Shown here piece by piece: positions 7,518-15,603 of a stretch of 16,290 nucleotides of DNA. Positions within the stretch are counted from its first letter, which is position 1. Each line of letters begins with the position of its first letter. A program made the position numbers and the translations under genes. Location: the NCBI GenBank assembly GCA_016936695.1, contig JAFGXK010000049.1, forward strand, positions 1-16,290. The letters are read 5' to 3'. The DNA comes from Bacteroidales bacterium. Lineage in GTDB: Bacteria; Bacteroidota; Bacteroidia; Bacteroidales; VadinHA17. The notes under the pieces are model-generated. The model was given only the letters and a program-made list of their open reading frames with translations. It did no database searches and had not been told where the DNA came from.

Positions 7518-8117
7518 ATGGAGACATCTTTTTTCAACTCGGAGATTTTCGATTATGCCGTCTTGCCATTCCTGATTTTCCTGGCAAGGATCTGTGATGT
7601 ATCAATAGGCACAATGAGGATAATTTTTGTCTCAAAAGGGAACAGGAAAATTGCTCCCATATTGGGATTCTTTGAGGTGCTGATTTGGATCATTGCGATC
7701 AGCAAAATCATGCAGAATCTTGATAATTACATAAACTACGTTGCCTATGCGGCCGGATTCGCCACAGGGAATTATGTGGGGATGATAATTGAGGAACGAT
7801 TGGCAATGGGCATCCAGATGATCAGGGTTTTTGTAAACGAGAACGGCATGGAGCTTGTTAAAAATCTGAATACAAACGGATTCGGTGCCACAACCATTGA
7901 GGCACACGGTGCAAAGGAAAAAATCCACATAATTTATTCAATCATTCACCGCAGTGAACTGAAAAACGTAATAAACATTATCACTTCGTTCAACTCCAGG
8001 GCTTTTTTTACCATAGAGGATGTAAAGTCGGTAAATGAGGGTATTTTCAATCCCCGCAAGAAAAGTCATATATTTCCTTTCGAAAATGTGATCCGCGGCT
8101 GGAGGCCGGGAAAGTAA
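7518..8117 (+). CDS. UPF0316 / DUF2179-domain membrane protein
   Basis: The product has 199 residues, normal for the UPF0316 family. There are three predicted membrane helices (about 14-33, 46-65 and 70-90), with the conserved ARICDVSIGTMRII stretch in the first and FFEVLIWIIAISKIM in the second. A cytoplasmic C-terminal DUF2179 domain follows (about 105-175). DUF2179 is a small alpha/beta domain that also occurs in YitT-type membrane proteins. The biochemical role of the family is not known to me. It is followed by another membrane protein gene 50 bases downstream on the same strand. It has its own -7 promoter element. Confidence 0.88.
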   Translation: METSFFNSEIFDYAVLPFLIFLARICDVSIGTMRIIFVSKGNRKIAPILGFFEVLIWIIAISKIMQNLDNYINYVAYAAGFATGNYVGMIIEERLAMGIQMIRVFVNENGMELVKNLNTNGFGATTIEAHGAKEKIHIIYSIIHRSELKNVINIITSFNSRAFFTIEDVKSVNEGIFNPRKKSHIFPFENVIRGWRPGK

Positions 8118-8167
8118 AGCAAAACCAGACCAGGAACATAAACAAGTATTAATTGATGAAGGTATAA

Positions 8168-8998
8168 ATGGAACCAATTGAAAATCACCCTCTCTACAAG
8201 GCTCATACTATCGACAGTGCAATGAATTCGCTTTGGGATTTTTATAAGAAAAGGTTCGTGGAGCTTTTCCTTATTTCATTTGCAATGGGACTTGCCATGC
8301 AGTATCTGGGCACATTCATCAGGATAGATATCGGCGATTACCAGACCTTCGATATGGATGAAATGATGAATAAGCTTAATGAATTCAAATGGCCGATGAT
8401 CATTTTCACACTTGTCAATGTGCTGTTCGCGGTTATTCTGCAGTATTTTGTAATGTTCAATCCGCTTGACAGGGAATGTAATTTTTTGAAGTGCGCCGTT
8501 AAATCACTGCGATATTACATCCCGTATCTTCTTATACTTGTAATACTGGCGTTTGTGGGATCGTTCGCCCTTTTTCTGGGACTTATTCTCCTGTTTGTCG
8601 GGGCTTTGTTTGCAGGCGTTTATATCATGACACTTTATCTTTTCATACTTCCTATAATGATGGTTGAAGGGCCAATTATTGCTCATGCAATAGTCAGAAC
8701 GGCGACGCTGGCCCACCGCAATTTCTGGAACAACCTTGGCTGGACAGCGGTTTTCATAATTCTTCTGCTTGTTATATCGATTCTTTTATCAGGACTGGTA
8801 CTTCTTCCATTTACAGGAAGTTTCCTTTCGGCGGTCAGCAATCCTGAAGAGGCCACCATTGCCCTGGAAGTAACCACCCAGCCGCTTTATATTATACTGT
8901 CGGCTGTGGTAAATGCCATCACCCTGCCTCTGCTTCCGGTCTTCTCGAGCATACTGTATTTCAATGCGAGAGCCAGAGAAGCAGGACGGAATTTATAA
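8168..8998 (+). CDS. Six-helix integral membrane protein of unknown function
   Basis: The product has 276 residues. About six hydrophobic helices are seen (around 31-51, 76-97, 117-139, 143-166, 190-212 and 240-262), with a short amphipathic N-terminus containing DSAMNSLWDFYKKRF. The C-terminal SSILYFNARAREAG resembles the end of the glycerophosphodiester phosphodiesterase membrane domain and related multi-helix families, where a helix is followed by a YxDxRxRxEG-like motif. This is a weak resemblance and no catalytic domain is present. An AAGG site lies just upstream of the ATG. The gene overlaps the convergent kduD gene by six bases at the 3' end. Confidence 0.8.
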   Translation: MEPIENHPLYKAHTIDSAMNSLWDFYKKRFVELFLISFAMGLAMQYLGTFIRIDIGDYQTFDMDEMMNKLNEFKWPMIIFTLVNVLFAVILQYFVMFNPLDRECNFLKCAVKSLRYYIPYLLILVILAFVGSFALFLGLILLFVGALFAGVYIMTLYLFILPIMMVEGPIIAHAIVRTATLAHRNFWNNLGWTAVFIILLLVISILLSGLVLLPFTGSFLSAVSNPEEATIALEVTTQPLYIILSAVVNAITLPLLPVFSSILYFNARAREAGRNL

Positions 8999-9796
8999 AT
9001 CGTTTTCCCCTTTCACATAGCCGAAGTTGGCAAGAATGCCGCCGTCGACAAACAGAATATGCCCGTTGACGAAATCGCTTGCCCGGGAAGCAAGAAACAA
9101 TGCTGCATTGGCTACGTCCTCTGGCTGACCCCATCTCCCTGCCGGAGTTCTGGTCATGACCAGGTCGTTGAACGGATGACCGTTTTCACGTATCGGACCT
9201 GTCTGTGCAGTTTCTATGTATCCAGGACCGATCCCGTTAATCTGAATGTTGTATTTTGCCCATTCGCATGTCATGTTCCTTGTAAGAAGCGCCAGACCTC
9301 CCTTTGCTGAAGCATATGCCGACACTGTATTCCGTCCGTAAACGCTCATCATAGAACACATGTTGATTATCTTCCCGCTTCGCCTTGCTATCATAGCAGG
9401 AGCAACACGTCTGGAGACTATGAAAGGGGCAACCAGATCCACGTCAATGACTTGTTTATAATCGGCGACGGGCATGTTGAGTATTGGTATTCTTTTAATT
9501 ATTCCGGCATTATTTACAAGGATTTCAACAGGTCCTTGATCAGCTTCAATCTGTGATATTCCCCTGTCGACATCCTTTTCGTCTGTGACGTCGAACACCA
9601 GTGTGTAAACACTCAGTCCCTCCTTACCGAATGCCTCCCTGCACAGATCAAGCTTCTCAGCGCTGAGATCATTTACGCACACCCTCGCTCCCGCCTTTCC
9701 CAGAATAAGACCAATTGCCAGTCCGATCCCATGAGTCCCCCCTGTAACCAGGGCCACCTTGCCCGTCAGATCAAATAATTCCTTTATAGTTTCCAT
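8993..9796 (-). CDS. kduD: KduD-type SDR: 2-dehydro-3-deoxy-D-gluconate 5-dehydrogenase
   Basis: The product has 267 residues and is a classical short-chain dehydrogenase. The nucleotide site is VTGGTHGIG (17-25), with an aspartate at the end of the second strand (D43) that favours NAD(H). NNAG lies at 95-98. The catalytic Ser148, Tyr161 and Lys165 are present (SAYASAKGG). In the pathway it reduces 2,5-diketo-3-deoxygluconate to 2-keto-3-deoxygluconate. Homologues are often annotated gluconate 5-dehydrogenase, which is the alternative. The kduI gene six bases upstream makes the KduD role more likely. The two form a minus-strand unit that diverges from uxaC. It overlaps the convergent membrane protein gene by six bases. 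Confidence 0.87.
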   Translation of the reverse strand: METIKELFDLTGKVALVTGGTHGIGLAIGLILGKAGARVCVNDLSAEKLDLCREAFGKEGLSVYTLVFDVTDEKDVDRGISQIEADQGPVEILVNNAGIIKRIPILNMPVADYKQVIDVDLVAPFIVSRRVAPAMIARRSGKIINMCSMMSVYGRNTVSAYASAKGGLALLTRNMTCEWAKYNIQINGIGPGYIETAQTGPIRENGHPFNDLVMTRTPAGRWGQPEDVANAALFLASRASDFVNGHILFVDGGILANFGYVKGENDL

Positions 9797-9802
9797 TTTT
9801 TG

Positions 9803-10639
9803 TTATTTAAGAGTATCGGGATGGCGGACATCCATATCACTGTAATCAAGGTTCTCACCGGCCATTCCCCAGATGAATGTATAACTGGATGTTCCTGAAG
9901 CGCTGTGTATGCTCCACGAAGGTGACAGCACTGCCTGCTCATTTTTCATCCATATGTGACGGGTTTCGTCGGGATCGCCTATAAAATGACAGATACCCTG
10001 TTTTTCAGGGACCTCAAAGTAAAAGTAAGCTTCCATCCTGCGATTATGGGTATGAACAGGCATGGTGTTCCATACACTGCCTGTCTTAAGTTCCGTCATA
10101 CCCATCTGAAGCTGGCATGTTGGAAGGACGCTGTTCACAATAAGCTTGTTGATCGTCCTGTGGTTGGAGGCTTCAGCAGATCCGAGTGTGACAATTTCCG
10201 CATCCCCAAGGGTAACTGTCCTTGAAGGATACTTATGGTGGGCCGGAGCAGAGTTAATATACAGTTTGGCCGGATTTGAGGCATCCTTCGATTTAAAAAA
10301 TACGTCATTTGTCTCCCTGCCAAGGTATAGCGCCTCCTTGAACCCGACATTAAATGTCACTCCGCCTGCTTCGATCACGGCTTCACCACCGACATTGATT
10401 ATTCCCATTTCTCTTCTCTCAAGAAAATAAGAAGCCTTAAGATCATCGGCCGACTCAAGCTTAAGGACTTTGTCAACGGGCATGGCACCTCCCACTATAT
10501 ACCTGTCGTACATTGAATAAACGAGCATGATCTCATCTTTTACAAACACTTTCTCAATAAGGAATTCCTTCCTGAGTTTTCCGGTATCATACGACCTGAA
10601 ATCATCAGGATGCACTGCATATCTTAACTCAATTTTCAT
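9803..10639 (-). CDS. kduI: 5-dehydro-4-deoxy-D-glucuronate isomerase KduI
   Basis: This cupin-fold enzyme converts 5-keto-4-deoxyuronate, the open-chain form of the unsaturated uronate made by polysaccharide lyases and unsaturated glucuronyl hydrolases, into 2,5-diketo-3-deoxygluconate. Starting at the ATG at 10639 gives 278 residues, the usual length. The upstream in-frame ATG would add an unrelated 11-residue tail. The metal ligands fall at H196, H198 and E203 (MPVHTHNRRMEAYFYF) and H245 (SWSIHSASG), the same positions known for the E. coli enzyme. It is the first gene of the unit with kduD. This implies that the organism feeds on lyase products such as pectin, alginate-like, ulvan or glycosaminoglycan fragments. 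Confidence 0.95.
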   Translation of the reverse strand: MKIELRYAVHPDDFRSYDTGKLRKEFLIEKVFVKDEIMLVYSMYDRYIVGGAMPVDKVLKLESADDLKASYFLERREMGIINVGGEAVIEAGGVTFNVGFKEALYLGRETNDVFFKSKDASNPAKLYINSAPAHHKYPSRTVTLGDAEIVTLGSAEASNHRTINKLIVNSVLPTCQLQMGMTELKTGSVWNTMPVHTHNRRMEAYFYFEVPEKQGICHFIGDPDETRHIWMKNEQAVLSPSWSIHSASGTSSYTFIWGMAGENLDYSDMDVRHPDTLK

Positions 10640-10770
10640 AATTAATTGTATTTTGATTGTTATTAATGACAAGACCAGATTTGGATTGATAAAAATACAA
10701 TCTTTGGATTAAAGGATGAATAGAAAATCCATATTTGTTACCTGTGATGTCAATGGCTTCTCACCGGAAA

Positions 10771-10788
10771 TATGTGAAAATTAACATA
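10771..10788. promoter_or_regulatory. Imperfect palindrome in the kduI-uxaC divergent region, operator candidate
   Basis: The 18-base site has perfect 5-base arms (TATGT and ACATA) and pairs at 7 of 9 positions over its whole length. It lies between the divergent kduI and uxaC starts (intergenic 10640-10896, 257 bases), a typical place for a shared uronate-responsive operator. The centre lacks CG, so it is not a typical LacI-family site. A direct repeat TTTGGATT (10680-10687 and 10703-10710) lies nearer kduI. No promoter with correct spacing could be fixed on either strand here. Confidence 0.28.
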
Positions 10789-10896
10789 CCTTAATGGTGT
10801 TTTTTCCTTACCTCTGATTTTATTTGCTATTTTTAATAACTTATTTTTTCGCTTATGGAAGCTGATAAAGAATTATCAAATTTTATATAACCAGGA

Positions 10897-12294
10897 ATGA
10901 AAAGATTTATAACCGACGACTTTCTACTGGAAACAAAAACAGCCAGGAGACTTTATCATGAATTTTCGGAGAATCAGCCGATCATCGATTTTCATTGTCA
11001 CCTTTCGCCCTCAATGATTGCCGGTGACGTATGCTTTGATAATATAGGTCAGGCATGGCTCGACGGCGATCATTACAAATGGAGGGCCATGAGAACGAAT
11101 GGCATTGACGAGCTTTACTGCACAGGAGATGCCTCTCCAAAAGAAAAGTTTATAAAGTGGGCAGAGACCCTGCCTGCAACTATTGGAAATCCCTTGTATC
11201 ACTGGGCACATCTTGAACTGGCCAGGTATTTCGGAATTTATGACCTCCTGTCACCCACCAATGCCGCTGATATATACGAAAGAGCGTCATCGATGCTCAG
11301 AACAAGAGAATTCAGCATCAGATCGCTTCTCAGGAAGAATAATGTGGAAGTTGTCTGTACTACTGACGATCCGGCTGACACCCTCGAATTTCACACTCAG
11401 ATGAAAGGCAACAGTGAATTAAAGATGCTTCCTGCCTTCCGTCCCGACAATGTAATTAAAACAGATGATTCTGATAAATTCAGGGAATATATACTTAAGC
11501 TTGAAAAAGTCACCGGAGAGGAAATCAGAAGTTTTGAAGCCCTCTCAAAGGCTTTAGACCAGAGGCATGCCTTTTTCCATGAAATGGGATGCCGCCTCTC
11601 TGACCACGGATCCGAAAGGTTTTTCTTTTCACCCTGCAGCGAAAAGGAGGCAGACCTTATATTCAGGTCTCTTTTAAAGGGGCAGCAGGTATCAGCCGAT
11701 GAAACTGAAAAATACAGGATGGCAATAATGCTCGAGCTCTGCAGAATGAATCATAAAAGAGGATGGACCCAGCAGTTCCATGTGGGCGCACTCAGAAACA
11801 ACAATTCCAGAATGTTCAGGAAAATGGGTCCCGATACGGGTTGGGATTCCATCGGAGTACCCCAGGATGCCTTCAGAATGTCAAGATTCATTGATGCACT
11901 TGATGATTCTGATCAGCTTGCAAAAACAATCCTTTACAATCTTAATCCTGCCGACAACGAATTAATGATCACTATGGCAGGTAACTTCAACGACGGCTCC
12001 AGAGCTGTTAAAGTGCAGTACGGTGCAGCATGGTGGTTCCTCGATCAGAAAACCGGGATGGAAAAACACTTCAGGGACCTCGCTTCTTTCGGACTGCTCA
12101 GAAGATTCGTGGGAATGGTCACCGACTCCCGAAGCTTCCTCTCTTTCCCCCGCCATGAATATTTCAGGAGAATCCTGTGTAATTTTATCGGTTGGGAAAT
12201 TGAAAAAGGAAATATTCCGGATGAGGATGAACTTATCAGACCTCTTATTGAGGGTGTCTCCTATAAAAACGCAAAAGAATACTTTGGATTCTGA
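10897..12294 (+). CDS. uxaC: Glucuronate isomerase UxaC
   Basis: The product has 465 residues, normal for the family. It interconverts D-glucuronate and D-fructuronate (and D-galacturonate and D-tagaturonate), the first step of hexuronate breakdown in the cytoplasm. The amidohydrolase-like barrel shows IIDFHCHLSP with metal-binding H33 and H35, VCTTDDP (153-159), QFHVGALRNNN with H295, and the family hallmark MVTDSRSFLSFPRHEYFRRI (407-426). It is the first gene of a rightward run with the SDR oxidoreductase, the LarA-like protein, the Gfo/Idh/MocA protein and gnd. The start follows an AT-rich leader and an AGGA five bases before the ATG. Confidence 0.96.
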   Translation: MKRFITDDFLLETKTARRLYHEFSENQPIIDFHCHLSPSMIAGDVCFDNIGQAWLDGDHYKWRAMRTNGIDELYCTGDASPKEKFIKWAETLPATIGNPLYHWAHLELARYFGIYDLLSPTNAADIYERASSMLRTREFSIRSLLRKNNVEVVCTTDDPADTLEFHTQMKGNSELKMLPAFRPDNVIKTDDSDKFREYILKLEKVTGEEIRSFEALSKALDQRHAFFHEMGCRLSDHGSERFFFSPCSEKEADLIFRSLLKGQQVSADETEKYRMAIMLELCRMNHKRGWTQQFHVGALRNNNSRMFRKMGPDTGWDSIGVPQDAFRMSRFIDALDDSDQLAKTILYNLNPADNELMITMAGNFNDGSRAVKVQYGAAWWFLDQKTGMEKHFRDLASFGLLRRFVGMVTDSRSFLSFPRHEYFRRILCNFIGWEIEKGNIPDEDELIRPLIEGVSYKNAKEYFGF

Positions 12295-12368
12295 CATTAA
12301 ATCATTTTAGCATGACGGAATCCGCTACAAACATTAGTATGCCGGACTGTAAATAAATCTTTTTAAAT

Positions 12369-13205
12369 ATGAACGAATTAAATATTAAAGAAAAAACAGC
12401 GGTCATAACAGGAGGCGCAGGTCTCATATGTTCAGAAATGGCCCGATCACTTGCATCCCAGGGAGTAAAGACTGTGATCATTGATCTCAACCAGGAAGCT
12501 GCAGTGAAAGTTGCGGCTGAAATTCAGAAGGAGTACGGAACGCAATCGATAGGACTCTCTGCCAGTGTGCTCGACAGGGAATCGCTGTTGGCCTCAAAGA
12601 AAATCATTAACGAGAAGTTCGGCGCTATAGATATTCTGGTGAACGGTGCGGGAGGTAATTCTCCGGCAGCTACCACAAACGTTGAAAAAATGGATGGAAC
12701 TGAGGACCCCGAGGACACATTCTTCGGACTGAAACTTGAAGGTTTTGACAAGGTATTCGACCTTAACTTCAAGGGGACTCTCATCCCGACAATGGTTTAC
12801 TCAACCGATATGGTGAAGAACAAAGCAGGGGTAATAATCAACATTTCATCGATGAACTCCTACAGGCCTCTTACCAAGATAGCTGCATATTCAGCCGCAA
12901 AATCTGCTGTTAATAATTTCACACAATGGCTGGCTGTGCATTTCTCTAAAACAGGCATCAGGGTGAATGCAATTGCACCGGGATTTCTGCTCACGAATCA
13001 GAACAGGTTCCTGCTTATGGATGAAAAAACCGGCGAACCTACTGCCAGAACAAGAAAAATACTGGGCAGCACCCCGATGGAAAGATTCGGAACTCCCGAA
13101 GAACTTACCGGGACCCTCCTCTACCTTGCTTCCGACCTGTCGAAATTTGTTACCGGAGTCATTATACCGGTCGACGGCGGATTCAGCGCATTCAGCGGAG
13201 TGTAG
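12369..13205 (+). CDS. uxuB: SDR-type D-mannonate oxidoreductase (fructuronate reductase)
   Basis: The product has 278 residues and belongs to the SDR-type fructuronate reductases, which replace the unrelated long-chain UxuB of E. coli in many Bacteroidota and Firmicutes. It should reduce D-fructuronate to D-mannonate. Seen: a glycine-rich loop ITGGAGLIC (13-21), D39 at the end of strand 2 (favouring NAD), NGAGGNSPAATT (92-103) characteristic of this group, and Ser161, Tyr174 and Lys178. The loop departs from the classical TGxxxGxG because the last two glycines are Leu and Cys; I recall related forms in this subgroup. It lies 74 bases after uxaC and makes its product's substrate, which supports the assignment. 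The symbol refers to function, not to homology with E. coli UxuB. Confidence 0.85.
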   Translation: MNELNIKEKTAVITGGAGLICSEMARSLASQGVKTVIIDLNQEAAVKVAAEIQKEYGTQSIGLSASVLDRESLLASKKIINEKFGAIDILVNGAGGNSPAATTNVEKMDGTEDPEDTFFGLKLEGFDKVFDLNFKGTLIPTMVYSTDMVKNKAGVIINISSMNSYRPLTKIAAYSAAKSAVNNFTQWLAVHFSKTGIRVNAIAPGFLLTNQNRFLLMDEKTGEPTARTRKILGSTPMERFGTPEELTGTLLYLASDLSKFVTGVIIPVDGGFSAFSGV

Positions 13206-13238
13206 GGCAAAGGGCTCAGGGCAAAGGGCTCAGGGCCC
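13205..13238. repeat. 14-base tandem repeat, two copies plus partial third
   Basis: The unit GGGCAAAGGGCTCA occurs at 13205-13218 and 13219-13232, followed by a partial third copy (GGGCCC). It begins on the last base of the uxuB stop codon and lies in the 84-base gap before the LarA-like gene. It is G-rich on the plus strand, unlike the AT-rich spacers nearby. Confidence 0.8.
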
Positions 13239-13289
13239 AGAGTAAAGTGACCGTACGGATACAATACTAATGGAAATATCTTTAAAATT

Positions 13290-14561
13290 ATGATATACTA
13301 CCAATTCGGATCGGAAAATACAGTAATCGGCCCAAATGAACTTGAGTATGGAGTCTTTTCAGCACTCGTAAAGTTGGGGCAACGCAAAAAGGTACTTGCC
13401 CTGCCGCCTGATTTTACCAGGTTCCACTCCCGGGCCGGAGACGTTACCACTCTGGTTCACCGGTATTACAAGGAGAACCTGACCGACATACTGCCGGCTT
13501 TGGGCACCCACGCTCCCATGTCACCGGCTGAGATTTCTAAAATGTTCAGGGGGGTCCCGCCAGAGTTGTTCAGGGTTCACGACTGGAGAAATGATGTTGT
13601 AACATTAGGAACTGTTCCCGGTGAATTCATAAGTGAAATATCCGAAGGAAAGCTCAACTTTTCCTGGCCGGCTCAGCTCAACAAGCTTCTTGTAAACGGC
13701 AGGCACGACCTTATTCTCTCAATCGGTCAGGTTGTGCCCCATGAGGTTGTGGGCATGGCCAACTATAACAAGAACCTGTTTGTCGGAACCGGTGGTGCGG
13801 AAGGAATTAACAAAAGCCATTTCATCGGTGCCGTCTATGGTATGGAAAGGATGATGGGCAAAGCTGACACTCCGGTAAGAAGATTGCTCAACTATGCATC
13901 TGACAACTTCATTAAGGGACTGCCTGTTGTTTATATTCAAACGGTAATAGGTCGCGATGATGACGGCAAACTTGTAATCCGCGGACTTTTCATAGGCGAT
14001 GATTATGAAGTGTTCGAACTGGCCTCCGAACTTTCCATCAAAGTAAATTTTACCGTTCTCGACCAGCCAATTAAGAAGGCAGTCGTTTATCTCGATCCCT
14101 CTGAGTTCAAAAGCACCTGGCTGGGTAATAAAAGCATTTACCGGACCAGGATGGCTATGGCTGACAATGGCGAACTGATTATACTTGCGCCCGGACTGAG
14201 GGAGTTCGGGGAGGACAAGGAGATTGACAGGCTTATAAGGAAATATGGATATAAGGGAACTCCCGCCACACTTAGGGCGGTCGACCAGAATGCTGAACTG
14301 ATGGACAATCTGAGTGCAGCAGCACACCTTATACACGGAAGTTCGGAAGGAAGATTTTCAATAACCTATTGTCCGGGTAACCTTACCAGGCAGGAAATTG
14401 AATCGGTCAATTTCAGATACGCCACCCTCGAAACCATGATCAGGAAGTATGATCCGGCCGTTCTCCGCGAAGGAGTGAACAGGATGCCTGACGGTGAGGA
14501 AATATATTATATCTCAAATCCTGCAGTGGGACTTTGGGCGGCTAAAGACAAGCTCAGATGA
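13290..14561 (+). CDS. LarA-superfamily nickel-dependent 2-hydroxyacid racemase/epimerase-like protein
   Basis: The product has 423 residues, close to LarA length. LarA enzymes swap the configuration at C2 of 2-hydroxyacids using a nickel-pincer nucleotide bound covalently to a lysine. Residues matching those of the Lactiplantibacillus plantarum enzyme are D41 and R44 (PPDFTR), H74 (LGTHAPMS), H151 and K161 (HEVVGMANYNK) and H177 (NKSHFIG). The spacings 151-161-177 equal those of LarA 174-184-200 as I know them. The family contains lactate, malate and other racemases and a D-gluconate 2-epimerase. Placement after uxaC and the mannonate oxidoreductase suggests an aldonate substrate, possibly mannonate/gluconate; this is inference. 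The stop codon overlaps the next gene's ATG by four bases. Cofactor synthesis would need larB, larC and larE, none of which is in the window. Confidence 0.8.
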   Translation: MIYYQFGSENTVIGPNELEYGVFSALVKLGQRKKVLALPPDFTRFHSRAGDVTTLVHRYYKENLTDILPALGTHAPMSPAEISKMFRGVPPELFRVHDWRNDVVTLGTVPGEFISEISEGKLNFSWPAQLNKLLVNGRHDLILSIGQVVPHEVVGMANYNKNLFVGTGGAEGINKSHFIGAVYGMERMMGKADTPVRRLLNYASDNFIKGLPVVYIQTVIGRDDDGKLVIRGLFIGDDYEVFELASELSIKVNFTVLDQPIKKAVVYLDPSEFKSTWLGNKSIYRTRMAMADNGELIILAPGLREFGEDKEIDRLIRKYGYKGTPATLRAVDQNAELMDNLSAAAHLIHGSSEGRFSITYCPGNLTRQEIESVNFRYATLETMIRKYDPAVLREGVNRMPDGEEIYYISNPAVGLWAAKDKLR

Positions 14562-15553
14562 TAAACTGGGGGATAATAGGCTGCGGTAAAGTCACAGAGC
14601 AAAAGAGCGGTCCGGCTTTCAACAAAGTTGCCGGTTCGAGGCTTGTCGCTGTGATGCGGCGTAACAAATCACTGGCTGAAGACTATGCCAGGAGACATAA
14701 TGTACCAAGATATTATTCCGATCCCGACGAACTCATCAACGACAACGAGGTAAATGCTGTATACATAGCCACTCCCCCGGGAAGTCATGCGGAATATGCC
14801 ATCAGGGCTCTCAAAGCCGGCAAACCGGTTTATATTGAAAAACCAATGGCTGCGAATTACAGGGAGTGCGTAATGATAAATGAAATGGCTGAACTTACCG
14901 GTATCCCGGTTTACGTTGCATATTACAGAAGAACACTTCCCGGTTTCCGGCTGATTAAGAAACTTATCGATGCAGGTGAAATCGGCAAACCTCGATTCGC
15001 AAATTTCCAGATATATAATTACTCTTCAGAAGATGAAAAAGCAGGAAATCTGCCCTGGCGTGTCATTCCTGAAATCTCCGGCGCGGGACACTTCTTTGAT
15101 CTTGGTTCCCATCAGCTTGATTTCCTTGATTATCTTTTCGGCCCTGTTCTGAAAGTATCATCCCTTGCCGCCAACCAGGGCCAGCTGTATAAGGCTGAGG
15201 ATTTCGTAGCTGCCAGCTTCCTGTTCCGCGACAATATAGCTGGAACCGGAGTCTGGAGTTTCAGCGTTTCCCGGGAAGCAAACAGGGATTATTTTGAAAT
15301 AGCGGGTGAAAAAGGAATAATAAAAACCTCTACATTTACATACGACCCGATTGTACTTGTCAATTCCGCCGGAACACAGGAATTTGTAAATGAAAAACCA
15401 GAAAATATCCAGTTCTATCTGATAGAACAGATCGTCAGGGCTCTTTCAGACGGAGGAGATGTTGTAAGTACAGGAGTAACAGCTGCAAGGACCAGTTGGG
15501 TCCTGGATGAGGTTGTAAGGGAATATTACAAAGGTACAGGGCTTAAGAAATAG
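14558..15553 (+). CDS. Gfo/Idh/MocA-family oxidoreductase
   Basis: The product has 331 residues. The N-terminal Rossmann domain starts with WGIIGCGKV (4-12), and R34-R35 at the end of strand 2 favour NADP over NAD. The family lysine lies in IEKPMA (E94, K95, P96). The C-terminal domain has GAGHFFDLGSHQLDFL (175-190), with D181 and H185 in the place of the catalytic Asp/His pair. Family members oxidise or reduce hydroxyl or carbonyl groups of sugars, inositols and aldonates. The substrate here is unknown. It begins inside the stop codon of the LarA-like gene (ATGA overlap, four bases), so tight coupling suggests that the two act on related compounds, perhaps a side entry into the uronate or aldonate pool. 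Confidence 0.88.
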   Translation: MINWGIIGCGKVTEQKSGPAFNKVAGSRLVAVMRRNKSLAEDYARRHNVPRYYSDPDELINDNEVNAVYIATPPGSHAEYAIRALKAGKPVYIEKPMAANYRECVMINEMAELTGIPVYVAYYRRTLPGFRLIKKLIDAGEIGKPRFANFQIYNYSSEDEKAGNLPWRVIPEISGAGHFFDLGSHQLDFLDYLFGPVLKVSSLAANQGQLYKAEDFVAASFLFRDNIAGTGVWSFSVSREANRDYFEIAGEKGIIKTSTFTYDPIVLVNSAGTQEFVNEKPENIQFYLIEQIVRALSDGGDVVSTGVTAARTSWVLDEVVREYYKGTGLKK

Positions 15554-15603
15554 TGCTTTTACACGAAGGAATAAATCTATATTTAATTGATAAACATACT
15601 TTT

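Noticed and set aside
10640..10672. Upstream ATG extending kduI by 11 codons
   Set aside because: The ATG at 10639 gives the usual 278 residues and puts the metal ligands at the known positions.
10680..10737. TTTG and CATATTTG as a uxaC promoter
   Set aside because: The spacings available (15 or 23 bases) fall outside 19-21, and the start would be about 150 bases from the ATG.
13205..13241. Short repeats as a CRISPR array
   Set aside because: The units are 14 bases long, directly abutting and without spacers, and no cas gene is present.
13719..14336. 205-codon open frame on the minus strand
   Set aside because: It lies wholly inside the LarA-like gene, has no recognisable motifs, and the sense frame carries conserved catalytic residues.
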